Below are positions 25,855 to 33,881 of a stretch of 64,000 nt of DNA, piece after piece (the stretch's first letter is position 1; every line of letters begins with the position of its first letter). The position numbers were made by a program, and so were the translations under genes. Source of the DNA: an uncultured bacterium (lineage in GTDB: Bacteria > Cyanobacteriota > Vampirovibrionia > Gastranaerophilales > Gastranaerophilaceae); the NCBI GenBank assembly GCA_902776035.1, contig CACYOO010000012.1, forward strand, positions 1 through 64,000, in the 5' to 3' direction. The notes below the pieces were generated by a model. The model saw only the letters and a program-made list of their open reading frames with translations, was not told the origin of the DNA and did no database searches.

Positions 25855-27128
25855 TGTGATATATCCTTTTGTTTTTGTATTAAATAATTAACAACATTTT
25901 TTGCACCAATACCCTGTTCTGCCCAAAATAAGTTTTTTGCATTGTTTATTTGTTGGAAAATTTTTTCATTATTTCTAAGTTCCTCAACCATTTTATCTAT
26001 ATTACCGATATTGCTTTCAGTAAGTTCAATACCTATATCATTTAAAACACTGTATCTTAAAGGTTTTATTCCTAATTCTGAATAATCATATATTTCATCA
26101 TTCATTTTACTGTTTTGATACAAAATTGGTTTATTAAAAAGAAACGCATATTCAAACATTATTCCTGAAAAATCACTTATCATAATATCGGCCTTAGCCA
26201 TTGAAATCAGATTATTGTTATCATAATCAAAAGTAATGTTTTTATTTGAGGAATACTGATTTTCAAGTTTTTTTATAATATTTTTTTCTACAATTAAAGA
26301 TTGTGGATGAGGTCTTATTATTATATTGTAATTATCTTTTACTAATTTATCTATAAGTTTACTTCCATATTTGTATAACAAACCGTCTTGTCCCCATGTT
26401 GGCGCAATAAGTATCGTAAAATTATTATTTTTTTGTATATCTGATTTATTTAAACATTCTTCTAAATAATCCATATAAGGAGAGCCGACTATTTTTAAAT
26501 CTTTAGCAGGCAATTGTCTTTTTTTCTCTATTGCTCTAATATCATTTATTTGAAATTCTGCATCACATAGAACTGTGTCATAAAAATCAAGTGCAAATAA
26601 TCTGTAATCGTTTGAACTGCTTATAGAATGAAAAATATGTACATAATTTTTGCAGAATTTAGAGCGTTTTAACTGTAATACGTCAAGTTGAGGTGTTGTC
26701 ATAAGGCAAATATCAGCTTTTAAAAAAGCCATTTTTGACATTGCACTATAACCTGTTCCTATATATTTTGCATTTATGTACTTGTAATTTTCATCAAACA
26801 CATAATCATCTTCATTACAAGTCAGAAAAGTAACAGTTTTTTCTCTCTTTTCAAATTCATCAAGAATTGGCTTAAATATTTTCCAATACATTTTTCCTTC
26901 TGAAAAAATAACGATAGGAAATTTGTTTTCTATTTTATTTTTTATGAAAAACAATCTTTTTAATTTGATAATTAATAAATTAAAAATAAAAAATAATGTT
27001 CCAACAATAGATAATACTAATGATAAAAGCATACTACCCGTACCGGGATCAATATATGCATAAACAGGATTAAATACTTGAATAAGAAAAATATAAAAAA
27101 TAACATTTACAACTAATATTTGTTTCAT
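25848..27128 (-). CDS. CDP-glycerol glycerophosphotransferase-like protein (TagB/TagF family)
   Basis: An N-terminal hydrophobic leader and the membrane motif YIDPGTGSMLL (about residues 25-35) are followed by a Glyphos_transf domain. Visible motifs are IAPTWGQDG, IIRPHPQSL (with the conserved His) and ADIMISDFSGIMFEYAFL. The enzymes transfer glycerol phosphate from CDP-glycerol to a sugar or lipid, as in teichoic-acid synthesis. In a Gram-negative-type cell it would decorate an outer-membrane polymer. The overlap with the YidC-sulfatase gene indicates a two-step pathway. I see no Shine-Dalgarno before the ATG, and a strong hairpin ends only 9 bases upstream. Confidence 0.85.
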   Translation of the reverse strand: MKQILVVNVIFYIFLIQVFNPVYAYIDPGTGSMLLSLVLSIVGTLFFIFNLLIIKLKRLFFIKNKIENKFPIVIFSEGKMYWKIFKPILDEFEKREKTVTFLTCNEDDYVFDENYKYINAKYIGTGYSAMSKMAFLKADICLMTTPQLDVLQLKRSKFCKNYVHIFHSISSSNDYRLFALDFYDTVLCDAEFQINDIRAIEKKRQLPAKDLKIVGSPYMDYLEECLNKSDIQKNNNFTILIAPTWGQDGLLYKYGSKLIDKLVKDNYNIIIRPHPQSLIVEKNIIKKLENQYSSNKNITFDYDNNNLISMAKADIMISDFSGIMFEYAFLFNKPILYQNSKMNDEIYDYSELGIKPLRYSVLNDIGIELTESNIGNIDKMVEELRNNEKIFQQINNAKNLFWAEQGIGAKNVVNYLIQKQKDISQC

Positions 27129-27137
27129 TTCAATTAA

Positions 27138-27185
27138 AATCCCTAAATTTATAATATCACAAATTTGATTATAAATTTAGGGATT
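27138..27185 (-). terminator. 18-bp terminator-like hairpin just before the CDP-glycerol gene
   Basis: AATCCCTAAATTTATAAT (27138-27155) is an exact inverted copy of 27168-27185, with a 12-base loop. On the minus strand it is followed by TTTTAATTG and the ATG at 27128. It follows the flavoprotein stop by 32 bp, so it is its terminator. Its closeness to the next start codon could also make it regulatory. Confidence 0.75.
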
Positions 27186-27217
27186 AATATTATTAAATAA
27201 CTAATTATTCATATTAT

Positions 27218-27838
27218 TTAGTGAATAAAATGTGTATAAGTTATTTCTTCTTTATCAGGTAAGCCAAATTCTTTTTTACCAAGTTCTATGGATTTCATCA
27301 TAAAAGTCATATTACGAGCAAGAGTTCTCATTGTTTGTAAACCTTCTAAGTCTTGTTCTGCTTCACCTGTTTCTCTGCCGTGAACACTATTCCAATACTG
27401 ACTTGGAGCAATAGGCATACCTACAATCGGAAAGAATTTATTTAATTCATCAAATGTTGAAGATGCTCCGCCTCTACGGCATACGGCAACACTTGCTCCA
27501 ACTTTCATAGTTTTGTCTACATTAAATGTTGAATAGAATAATCTTTGCATGAATGCAACAAGAGTTGCATTAGCACTTGCATAATAAACAGGACTTGCAA
27601 TAATTATTCCGTCAGCATCTTTTAATTTTACGGCTGTTTCATTTACAACATCATCAAATACGCATTTACCTTTTTCAAAGCATTTGTTGCAAGCAATACA
27701 ACCCCTTATATCTTTATTACCGATTTTTATAACTTCTGTTTCAACATTATTTTCATCAAATATTTTAACAAGTTCATTTATAGCTCTTGTTGTATTTCCG
27801 TTTAATCTCGGACTACCGTTAATAATTAATACTTTCAT
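27218..27838 (-). CDS. Iron-sulfur flavoprotein (NADPH-dependent FMN reductase family)
   Basis: The start MKVLIINGSPRLNGNTTRAINEL is the FMN-binding loop of the flavodoxin-like reductases. A compact cysteine cluster GCIACNKCFEKGKC (C-x2-C-x2-C-x5-C) near residue 48 matches the [4Fe-4S] site of iron-sulfur flavoproteins (Isf). ASPVYYASANATLVAFMQR follows. Isf-type proteins pass electrons, often in oxygen or peroxide protection in anaerobes. I start it at 27838, where GAAAGGA lies 8 bases upstream; the longer frame to 27868 has a poor leader. It is monocistronic. Confidence 0.85.
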   Translation of the reverse strand: MKVLIINGSPRLNGNTTRAINELVKIFDENNVETEVIKIGNKDIRGCIACNKCFEKGKCVFDDVVNETAVKLKDADGIIIASPVYYASANATLVAFMQRLFYSTFNVDKTMKVGASVAVCRRGGASSTFDELNKFFPIVGMPIAPSQYWNSVHGRETGEAEQDLEGLQTMRTLARNMTFMMKSIELGKKEFGLPDKEEITYTHFIH

Positions 27839-28014
27839 TATAAAATCCTTTCTTTTTAAATATGGCATAAAAGTAATTGTATATAAACTGAGCTGAAACA
27901 GTCAATGTCGAACTGTTTAAATTTAAAAAAATTTAATCAATAGTTAAATCTTTTAAAAATAAAGGTTACATTTTGTTAATATTATGCGCAAATTATTTTT
28001 TTAGGAGTTTTAAA

Positions 28015-28026
28015 ATGACTGTATAG
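28015..28026 (+). promoter_or_regulatory. Three-codon leader ORF before the zincin gene
   Basis: ATG-ACT-GTA-TAG (28015-28026) has its own AGGAG 7 bases upstream (28003-28007). Its stop overlaps the AGGAG (28025-28029) that serves the real start at 28040. Such minimal ORFs can couple or stall translation. It could be chance. Confidence 0.35.
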
Positions 28027-28039
28027 GAGTAAATTTTTC

Positions 28040-29818
28040 ATGAACATTCAGCCGATATCTGCTGTAAAACCTATCAGAAAACAGGTGCTAAAAGGTGTTG
28101 TTACAATGCCTTCAAGCCATGTTAGAGATAGTTTTGAAACTGAAAAATTTAATCTTAATAACAGTATAGAAATTTTATCTAAAATAAAAGAGAGTAACGG
28201 TAAAAGTAAATTTCATAAAGGGCAATTGGCATCTTTTGAGCAATATTTATCAGAAGAACCTAAAAAGTGGAATTCAGTTTTATCTCTTGCTAAAAATCCT
28301 AACATTAAAGGTGAATTTGTATCTTTGATGTCTGCAAAACCTGCAGAACAACTTGATATGCTTTCAAAAACAGCAGAGTTGAAAAACTCTGACGGTAAAT
28401 ACAAATATTCCGGTAAAGATATGATGAATTATGCGGATAATTTAACTGTTGATAGTATGAAGCGAGCTTTACCACTAACCAAAACAGGTTTATCCACTAA
28501 AAATATTATAACTATCGCTTCAGATAAAAATATGGCTGATACAAATAATATTGCCAAAAAGGTATCAGAATTAGAAAGTGTTTTTGAAAATTTAACAGAA
28601 ATACAATTTGAAAAAGATAAATATGAAAATAATACCTATACATTAACAGCAAAAGGTAATAATGATAATGCCCAATCATTATTACTTGATAAAAATTTAA
28701 AAACATTAGCTATTGAAAATGAACGAAAATATGTTTCAAAAACAAACGGTAATAAATATATTCAGAAAAAAACATCTGACTTAAGAAATAATACAACATC
28801 TATGGTTCGTTTAAAAGAAGATAGTATTGTTGGTAGACCTGTATTTGACAGTGAAGTTAAAATAGTAAAAGATAAAAATCAAAAAACAAAGTATTATGAA
28901 TATACATCTTTATCAGACGTAAACGGCGTATTAAATGTAGTCAGAAAAACACCTGACGGAAAACAAACAACATTATCATCAGGTACAATTGATAAAAAAA
29001 CAGGTATAATATCTGTTAAAAAGTCTATGCAATCACCTGAAGGTGTACAAACAGATTACCTTTATGAAAATGATCCGCAAGGTAACAGAATAACAGAATA
29101 CAAAATTACTGATAAGAATGGAAATGTGTTGTTAAATAAAAAATCAACTTTTGAAGTTATTAATGATAACAAATGTATTTCTTCTAACGGTGATGAAAAG
29201 TACGAAATAGTAACAGATGATAAAAAATTAAAAGTTAAATCATTATCTGATGAAACAAAAAATGCTGAATTTGATTTTGATACCGATATAGTTGGTGATA
29301 AACAAAATTTAATTAAAATATTAAAAAAACTTCCGGGCGAAGAATTGTTAAAATTAAAAGATAGTGTGCTTCTGTTAAACGGTATTAATGATCCATTAGA
29401 TTCATATTACAACGGTTCAGAATTAACGATAGAAACAGCAGATAGTGATTTCTTATTGCTTCACGAACTTGGACATGCAATTGATTATAAAAATGTAAGT
29501 TCGAAAAGTGTAGAAGATTATCATAACTCAATGATAAAAAACTCTATAACAATGCAAAAAGATGTAAACAAAGTATTTAATGAAGAAAAAGAAGCATTCT
29601 TAAAACAGTATCCTGAATCACAAAGAGAACATATAGATTATTTTATAAATACATTAACCCATCAAAACGGTGAAACAGGCGGCTTAAGCGAAACTATTGC
29701 AGAAACAAATGCAGTTTTAACAACAGCAAAAGCTTATCCTGCAATGGCAGTAAGAACACAATATCTTCAGCAAAATTTTCCTAGAACTATTGCTCTTATT
29801 GCAAATAAATTAAATTAA
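28040..29818 (+). CDS. Large zincin-like metalloprotease without signal peptide
   Basis: The 592-residue protein starts MNIQPISAVKPIRKQVLKG and has no signal peptide. The first 470 residues are Lys/Asn/Asp-rich and of unknown fold, with several beta repeats around residues 260-380. Near residue 475 lies LLLHELGHAIDY with the HExxH zinc motif, and about 75 residues later GLSETIAETNA, whose Glu is the likely third ligand. The C-terminal layout recalls anthrax lethal factor-like (ATLF) zincins, usually found in toxins. It follows a 3-codon leader ORF. The substrate is unknown. Confidence 0.72.
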   Translation: MNIQPISAVKPIRKQVLKGVVTMPSSHVRDSFETEKFNLNNSIEILSKIKESNGKSKFHKGQLASFEQYLSEEPKKWNSVLSLAKNPNIKGEFVSLMSAKPAEQLDMLSKTAELKNSDGKYKYSGKDMMNYADNLTVDSMKRALPLTKTGLSTKNIITIASDKNMADTNNIAKKVSELESVFENLTEIQFEKDKYENNTYTLTAKGNNDNAQSLLLDKNLKTLAIENERKYVSKTNGNKYIQKKTSDLRNNTTSMVRLKEDSIVGRPVFDSEVKIVKDKNQKTKYYEYTSLSDVNGVLNVVRKTPDGKQTTLSSGTIDKKTGIISVKKSMQSPEGVQTDYLYENDPQGNRITEYKITDKNGNVLLNKKSTFEVINDNKCISSNGDEKYEIVTDDKKLKVKSLSDETKNAEFDFDTDIVGDKQNLIKILKKLPGEELLKLKDSVLLLNGINDPLDSYYNGSELTIETADSDFLLLHELGHAIDYKNVSSKSVEDYHNSMIKNSITMQKDVNKVFNEEKEAFLKQYPESQREHIDYFINTLTHQNGETGGLSETIAETNAVLTTAKAYPAMAVRTQYLQQNFPRTIALIANKLN

Positions 29819-29842
29819 TATATTTTTAGTTCATGTTTAGAA

Positions 29843-29870
29843 AAGTAACTATTATTTTTGAAGTAACTAT
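29843..29870 (+). promoter_or_regulatory. Direct repeat, possible HxlR operator
   Basis: AAGTAACTAT occurs at 29843-29852 and again at 29861-29870, 18 bp apart, just upstream of and around a TTGAAG -35 candidate (29858). HxlR-type dimers bind two half-sites and often autoregulate. No function is proven. Confidence 0.4.
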
Positions 29871-29912
29871 GCAAAACTTATAAATATGTTATAATAATAG
29901 TAAGGAGTAAAC

Positions 29913-30287
29913 ATGATTCAATCCAATGATAAAATAAAATGTCCGATTGAATATGGTTTAGAAGCTTTTGGCGGAAAATGGAAACCCAGAATATTGTGTC
30001 TTTTAGCAGAAATGGACAAATTGCGTTATTGTGAAATACGTTCGGAAATGGTCAATGTTACGGATGCAGTATTGGCTTCTGCATTAAAAGAACTTATCAA
30101 CGATAATTTAATAAACAGAAAACAGTATGGTGAAATTCCGCCAAAAGTAGAATACAGTTTAACTGAAAAAGGGAAATCGGTTTTGCCGATATTGCAAAGT
30201 ATTTGTGAATGGTCAAAAGCATTTTCCAAAGATTCGGATATTAATTTAAAAAGATGTCAAAAATGTGATTACAAAGTAGAAGCATAA
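29913..30287 (+). CDS. HxlR-family transcriptional regulator
   Basis: The 124-residue protein has the family signature: N-terminal KCPIEYGLEAFGGKWKPRIL, then ELINDNLINRKQYGEIPPKVEYSLTEKG for the winged helix. A Cys lies near the N-terminus, as in thiol-sensing HxlR/YodB members, and a C-terminal CQKC pair is also present. It heads a run with a thioredoxin-like protein and CcdA, so redox or disulfide stress is a likely signal. An AAGGAG ribosome site precedes the ATG. Confidence 0.9.
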   Translation: MIQSNDKIKCPIEYGLEAFGGKWKPRILCLLAEMDKLRYCEIRSEMVNVTDAVLASALKELINDNLINRKQYGEIPPKVEYSLTEKGKSVLPILQSICEWSKAFSKDSDINLKRCQKCDYKVEA

Positions 30288-30369
30288 ATTTCTTAAAAAA
30301 TTACCCGATTGGGGTTTGTAAATAAACTTTCAACAGTAAATTAATATTGTAGAGAAAAGGAGTTTAACA

Positions 30370-30759
30370 ATGAAAAAAAATTTTATTATTATCGGCTTAA
30401 TTTTTATTTTACCAATGGTAGCTTATGCTTTATTGTCAGATAGCAAATCAGTATCTGCCGCAAAACATGTTGAAGGTAAACCGCAAGTTATAAAATTTTC
30501 ATCAAAACTATGTATAGATTGTAAAAAGATGAAAACTGTTTTTGAACAAGCTATTCCTGAATATTATAGTAAAATAGAATTTATTGAATATGATGTTCAA
30601 AGCAATGATAAAAAAGTACAGGAAGAAATTAATAATTATAACATAACCCTTGTTCCTACAGTTATTTATATCAATAATGCAGGTAAGGAAGTTCGCAGAA
30701 CAGAAGGGTATGTTGAAAAGAAGAAATTTGATAAGTATTTAAATGAGCTTTTGAGGTAA
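30370..30759 (+). CDS. Thioredoxin-like protein with signal peptide or anchor
   Basis: A hydrophobic N-terminus (residues 4-22) is followed by a thioredoxin fold with active site CIDCKKM and cis-Pro in LVPTVIYI. The CxxCKxM pattern is typical of thioredoxins paired with DsbD/CcdA electron carriers. It is probably exported and would reduce or oxidise disulfides outside the cytoplasm. The CcdA-like gene starts 1 bp after its stop, and the HxlR gene is 82 bp upstream. Confidence 0.88.
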   Translation: MKKNFIIIGLIFILPMVAYALLSDSKSVSAAKHVEGKPQVIKFSSKLCIDCKKMKTVFEQAIPEYYSKIEFIEYDVQSNDKKVQEEINNYNITLVPTVIYINNAGKEVRRTEGYVEKKKFDKYLNELLR

Positions 30760-30760
30760 T

Positions 30761-31471
30761 ATGACCGATTTATTTACATCGTTTTTGCAAAATAGTAATA
30801 GCGGACAATTTGAAATGATGATGCTGTTAGCATCATTTTTGGGTGGTGTTGTTGCCTCAATCAGCCCATGTTCGCTTGCTATGCTTCCTATAATAATCGG
30901 TTATATAGGCGGTTATTCCAAAGAAACACCTGCAAAAACACTATTGCAGATGATTATATTTATCTTTGGAACATCAGTTGTATTTAGTATTATAGGAATT
31001 ATTTGTGCAGTTACGGGTAAAGTCTTTGTTTCATTTTTAGGAAGCTATTTTGGACTTTTTATCGGTTCATTCTTAATTGTAATGGGTTTAAAACTTGCAG
31101 AAATATTAGATTTTGAATTTCCTGTATTTATAAAATCATTTCCTAAAAACGAAGGCGGTTATACATTTTTGTATCCGTTTATAATAGGTATGGTTTTTGC
31201 TCTTGCAGGAACACCTTGTTCTACGCCTATATTAGCAGGTATTATGGCATTTGCAGCAGTTGTAGATAATATTTCTATTGCAATTCTTATGTTATTTTTG
31301 TTCTCTATAGGTCAGGGTATCATACTTGTCATTGCAGGAGTTTGTACATCAGGAATAAAAAATATGGGTGCATTTGCTAAGATTTCTGACGTTTTAATGA
31401 AAATTTGCGGTTATTTATTGATTATATCGGGCTTATATATCTTCTATAAGATATTTTCGCCATTATTTTAA
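30761..31471 (+). CDS. CcdA/DsbD-family membrane electron transporter
   Basis: Six membrane segments are seen, with the paired conserved motifs SISPCSLAMLPIIIGY near residue 35 and AGTPCSTPILAGI near residue 150. The two cysteines carry electrons from cytoplasmic thioredoxin across the membrane. The adjacent thioredoxin-like protein is the expected acceptor outside. The system may serve cytochrome maturation or disulfide repair, but no cytochrome gene is in the window. Confidence 0.9.
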   Translation: MTDLFTSFLQNSNSGQFEMMMLLASFLGGVVASISPCSLAMLPIIIGYIGGYSKETPAKTLLQMIIFIFGTSVVFSIIGIICAVTGKVFVSFLGSYFGLFIGSFLIVMGLKLAEILDFEFPVFIKSFPKNEGGYTFLYPFIIGMVFALAGTPCSTPILAGIMAFAAVVDNISIAILMLFLFSIGQGIILVIAGVCTSGIKNMGAFAKISDVLMKICGYLLIISGLYIFYKIFSPLF

Positions 31472-31510
31472 CTTTTATAACACGATTATAGTTCATTTTT
31501 CAGCTAAATA

Positions 31511-31562
31511 TTGACAAAATAATAATATTAGCATTACTATACCAATAGGGAGATGTGGTATA
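31511..31562 (+). promoter_or_regulatory. Promoter and probable operator of the Rrf2 gene
   Basis: TTGACA (31511-31516), an 18-base spacer and TACTAT (31535-31540) form the promoter. TATACCA at 31538-31544 is an exact inverted copy of TGGTATA at 31556-31562, with 11 bases between, covering the -10 end and the start codon. This suits autorepression. Confidence 0.65.
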
Positions 31563-31970
31563 ATGATAAACATGTCAGAAGCAGCTGTAATAGCACTTCA
31601 TTCAATGGTATATATTGCAAACAGAAAAAATGAAATACATTCACTAAAAAGTGTATCTGCTTTCTTTGATATATCACCTAATCATTTATCAAAAGTATTA
31701 CAAAGGTTAGTAAAAGCCGGATATTTAATCTCTGTTAAAGGTCCTCAAGGCGGATTTAAGTTGCATGAAGGCAAAGAAAATTCAACGTTATTAGAGATTT
31801 ATGAGGTTATAGAGGGAAAATATACTCCTGCAAAATGTTTATTTATATGTCCTACATTGCCTGAACATCAATGTATGATGGAACCTCTTGTTAAAGATAT
31901 GGATGAAATTTTTAGAAAATTTATGACAGGTAATACAATAAGTACTTTAAAAATACAAAATATAACGTAA
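31563..31970 (+). CDS. Rrf2-family (IscR-like) transcriptional regulator
   Basis: The 135-residue protein has the winged-helix block AVIALHSMVYIAN, ISPNHLSKVLQRLVKAGYLISVKGPQGGF, and a C-terminal cysteine-rich loop CLFICPTLPEHQC (near residue 98) that would hold an iron-sulfur cluster. Rrf2 members sense Fe-S status, oxidants or NO. Its position after the Trx/CcdA pair supports a redox or metal-stress role. GGGAG precedes the ATG. Confidence 0.9.
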   Translation: MINMSEAAVIALHSMVYIANRKNEIHSLKSVSAFFDISPNHLSKVLQRLVKAGYLISVKGPQGGFKLHEGKENSTLLEIYEVIEGKYTPAKCLFICPTLPEHQCMMEPLVKDMDEIFRKFMTGNTISTLKIQNIT

Positions 31971-31975
31971 AAGAC

Positions 31976-32053
31976 TTTACATTTATATAATTTTATAGTA
32001 TTATACAGATAAGGTTTCTTTAAAAAAGAGAACGGGTTTCCCGTTCTCTTTTT
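31976..32053 (+). promoter_or_regulatory. Promoter plus terminator-like hairpin in the rimP-nusA leader
   Basis: TTTACA (31976-31981), a 17-base spacer and TATTAT (31999-32004) give a promoter. The predicted start is near 32011. A 14-bp perfect hairpin (AAAAAGAGAACGGG, loop TTT, CCCGTTCTCTTTTT; 32023-32053) follows within 15 bases and ends in T residues. It lies before the rimP start at 32075. If transcription starts there, this is an attenuator; otherwise it is simply the terminator of the Rrf2 gene. Confidence 0.6.
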
Positions 32054-32074
32054 ATCATAAGGGATAAGGTTCGT

Positions 32075-32560
32075 ATGAAAGAAGAAATTAACAGACATGA
32101 GATATTAGAAAAAATAACACCTCTTATTGAAAATACGGCAATGAGATATAACTTAGTGCCTGTTGAAATAGAGTTTGTAAAGGAAAATCATCGTTGGTTT
32201 TTACGAGTTTATTTGTATTCCTTTGAACATCCTGTAACACTTGATGACTGTGAAAATGTTACAAGAAGTATGGAAGACTTTTTAGATGAACTTATACCTT
32301 GTAAATACTATTTGGAAGTATCATCTCCCGGATTAGAAAGAAAATTTAAATCAAATAAGGAATATTTAATTTTTAGAGGAAAAAATATAAGCATAAAATT
32401 AAAAGAGCCGCCTGAAGATGGTACAGAACAGATTTTTAAAGCAAATCTTGTAGATTATGACGAAAAAGAGGGTATAACTATTGTTCGGCTTTCAGATAAT
32501 AAACAGATGATTATACCGTTAGAAAAAATAAAATCTTCAAAATTGTATATGGAACAATAG
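32075..32560 (+). CDS. rimP: Ribosome maturation factor RimP
   Basis: The 161-residue protein contains the RimP pattern: EIEFVKENHRWFLRVYLY, VTLDDCENVTRSMEDFLDE, and YYLEVSSPGLERKFKSNKEYLIFRGKN. RimP helps assemble the 30S ribosomal subunit. It is 12 bp from nusA, the conserved rimP-nusA pairing. The family is normally 140-160 residues, so it is complete. Confidence 0.95.
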   Translation: MKEEINRHEILEKITPLIENTAMRYNLVPVEIEFVKENHRWFLRVYLYSFEHPVTLDDCENVTRSMEDFLDELIPCKYYLEVSSPGLERKFKSNKEYLIFRGKNISIKLKEPPEDGTEQIFKANLVDYDEKEGITIVRLSDNKQMIIPLEKIKSSKLYMEQ

Positions 32561-32572
32561 AAAGGAATAAAA

Positions 32573-33850
32573 ATGATTAAAATTGGAACAGCATTGTTTG
32601 AAGCGTGTGAAGAACTTGAAAAAAACAGAGGAATTCCAAAAGATGTAACTATAGCATCATTATGTGATGCAATGGTAGCTGCATATAAAAAATCAATGAG
32701 ATGTAAAGATGCAGCTAATATCGAAGCTATTCTTGACGAACAAACAGGAGAAATCGGTGTATTTTGTACAAAACTTGTAGTTGAGTCTGTTGAAGACGGA
32801 AAGGAAGATGAACAAATATCACTTGCTGTTGCAAAAGATATAGATGAAGATGTAGAAATAGATGATGAAGTAAAAATAGAAGTTACACCTGAGCCGGAAC
32901 ATTTTGGACGTATTGCAGCACAAGCCGCAAAACAGGTTATTACACAAAGAATAAGAGAAGCCGAAAGAAATATGGTATTGAATGAATTTATGGATAAAAA
33001 AGGAACTCTTATTACAGGTATAATCCAAAGAGTAGAAGGACGTAATGTTATCGTAAATATAGGAAAAGCAGATGCGGTAATGCCATCACGTGAACAAATA
33101 CCGGGAGAATACTATAAACCGGGTAACAGAATAAGAGTTTATGTTGTAAATGTTAAAGAAACAACGAGATTACCTCAAGTTATAGTTTCTCATGCACATG
33201 CAGAAATTGTAAAAGAATTATTTGAACTTGAAGTTCCTGAAATTGAAGATAATATAGTTGAAATAAAATCAATTGCTCGTGAAGCAGGTTATAGAACAAA
33301 ATTAGCCGTATGGTCAAACGATCCTGAAGTTGATTGCGTAGGAGCTTGTATAGGTCCAAGAGGTTCAAGAATACAAACTATTGTAAACGAACTTAAAAAT
33401 GAAAAAATTGATATTGTAAGATATTCTGAAGATCCTGTTGAATATATTGTTAATGCATTATCTCCTGCAAGAATTGTTTCAGTTGATATTTTAGTAAATA
33501 ATGAGGACGATAAAGAAGCTATGGTTGTTGTACCTGATGACCAATTATCTCTTGCTATCGGTCGTGAAGGTCAAAATGTAAGACTTGCTCATAAATTAAC
33601 TAATTGGAAAATTGATATAAAATCAGTTTCTCAAATGGAACAAGCAGAACGTGAAGCACAAATGCAGCAAGAACAAGATTATAATGAAAATTATGAAGCA
33701 CAACAAAATGCTCAATATGAAAATGAAGAAGTAATTGAAGAAGATGTTTTTGATAATGCAGAAATTAATGAAGAAATTCAAGAAGAAATGAATCAAACAG
33801 GAGTTGATGAAGAAGACTTTGTTAATGAATCTGAAGAAAGTGCCGAATAA
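32573..33850 (+). CDS. nusA: Transcription termination/antitermination factor NusA
   Basis: The 425-residue protein has the NusA N-domain (to about residue 125), an S1 domain (GTLITGIIQRVEGRNVIVNIGKA, residues 140-200), and two KH domains with the signature VDCVGACIGPRGSRIQTIVNEL and DDQLSLAIGREGQNVRLAHKLT. The C-terminal 80 residues are an acidic, disordered tail in place of the AR repeats of E. coli. In many genomes ylxR and infB follow; here an M48 protease follows instead. Confidence 0.96.
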   Translation: MIKIGTALFEACEELEKNRGIPKDVTIASLCDAMVAAYKKSMRCKDAANIEAILDEQTGEIGVFCTKLVVESVEDGKEDEQISLAVAKDIDEDVEIDDEVKIEVTPEPEHFGRIAAQAAKQVITQRIREAERNMVLNEFMDKKGTLITGIIQRVEGRNVIVNIGKADAVMPSREQIPGEYYKPGNRIRVYVVNVKETTRLPQVIVSHAHAEIVKELFELEVPEIEDNIVEIKSIAREAGYRTKLAVWSNDPEVDCVGACIGPRGSRIQTIVNELKNEKIDIVRYSEDPVEYIVNALSPARIVSVDILVNNEDDKEAMVVVPDDQLSLAIGREGQNVRLAHKLTNWKIDIKSVSQMEQAEREAQMQQEQDYNENYEAQQNAQYENEEVIEEDVFDNAEINEEIQEEMNQTGVDEEDFVNESEESAE

Positions 33851-33881
33851 ATAGATTATTTGAAAATTAAAAGGAGAAAAT

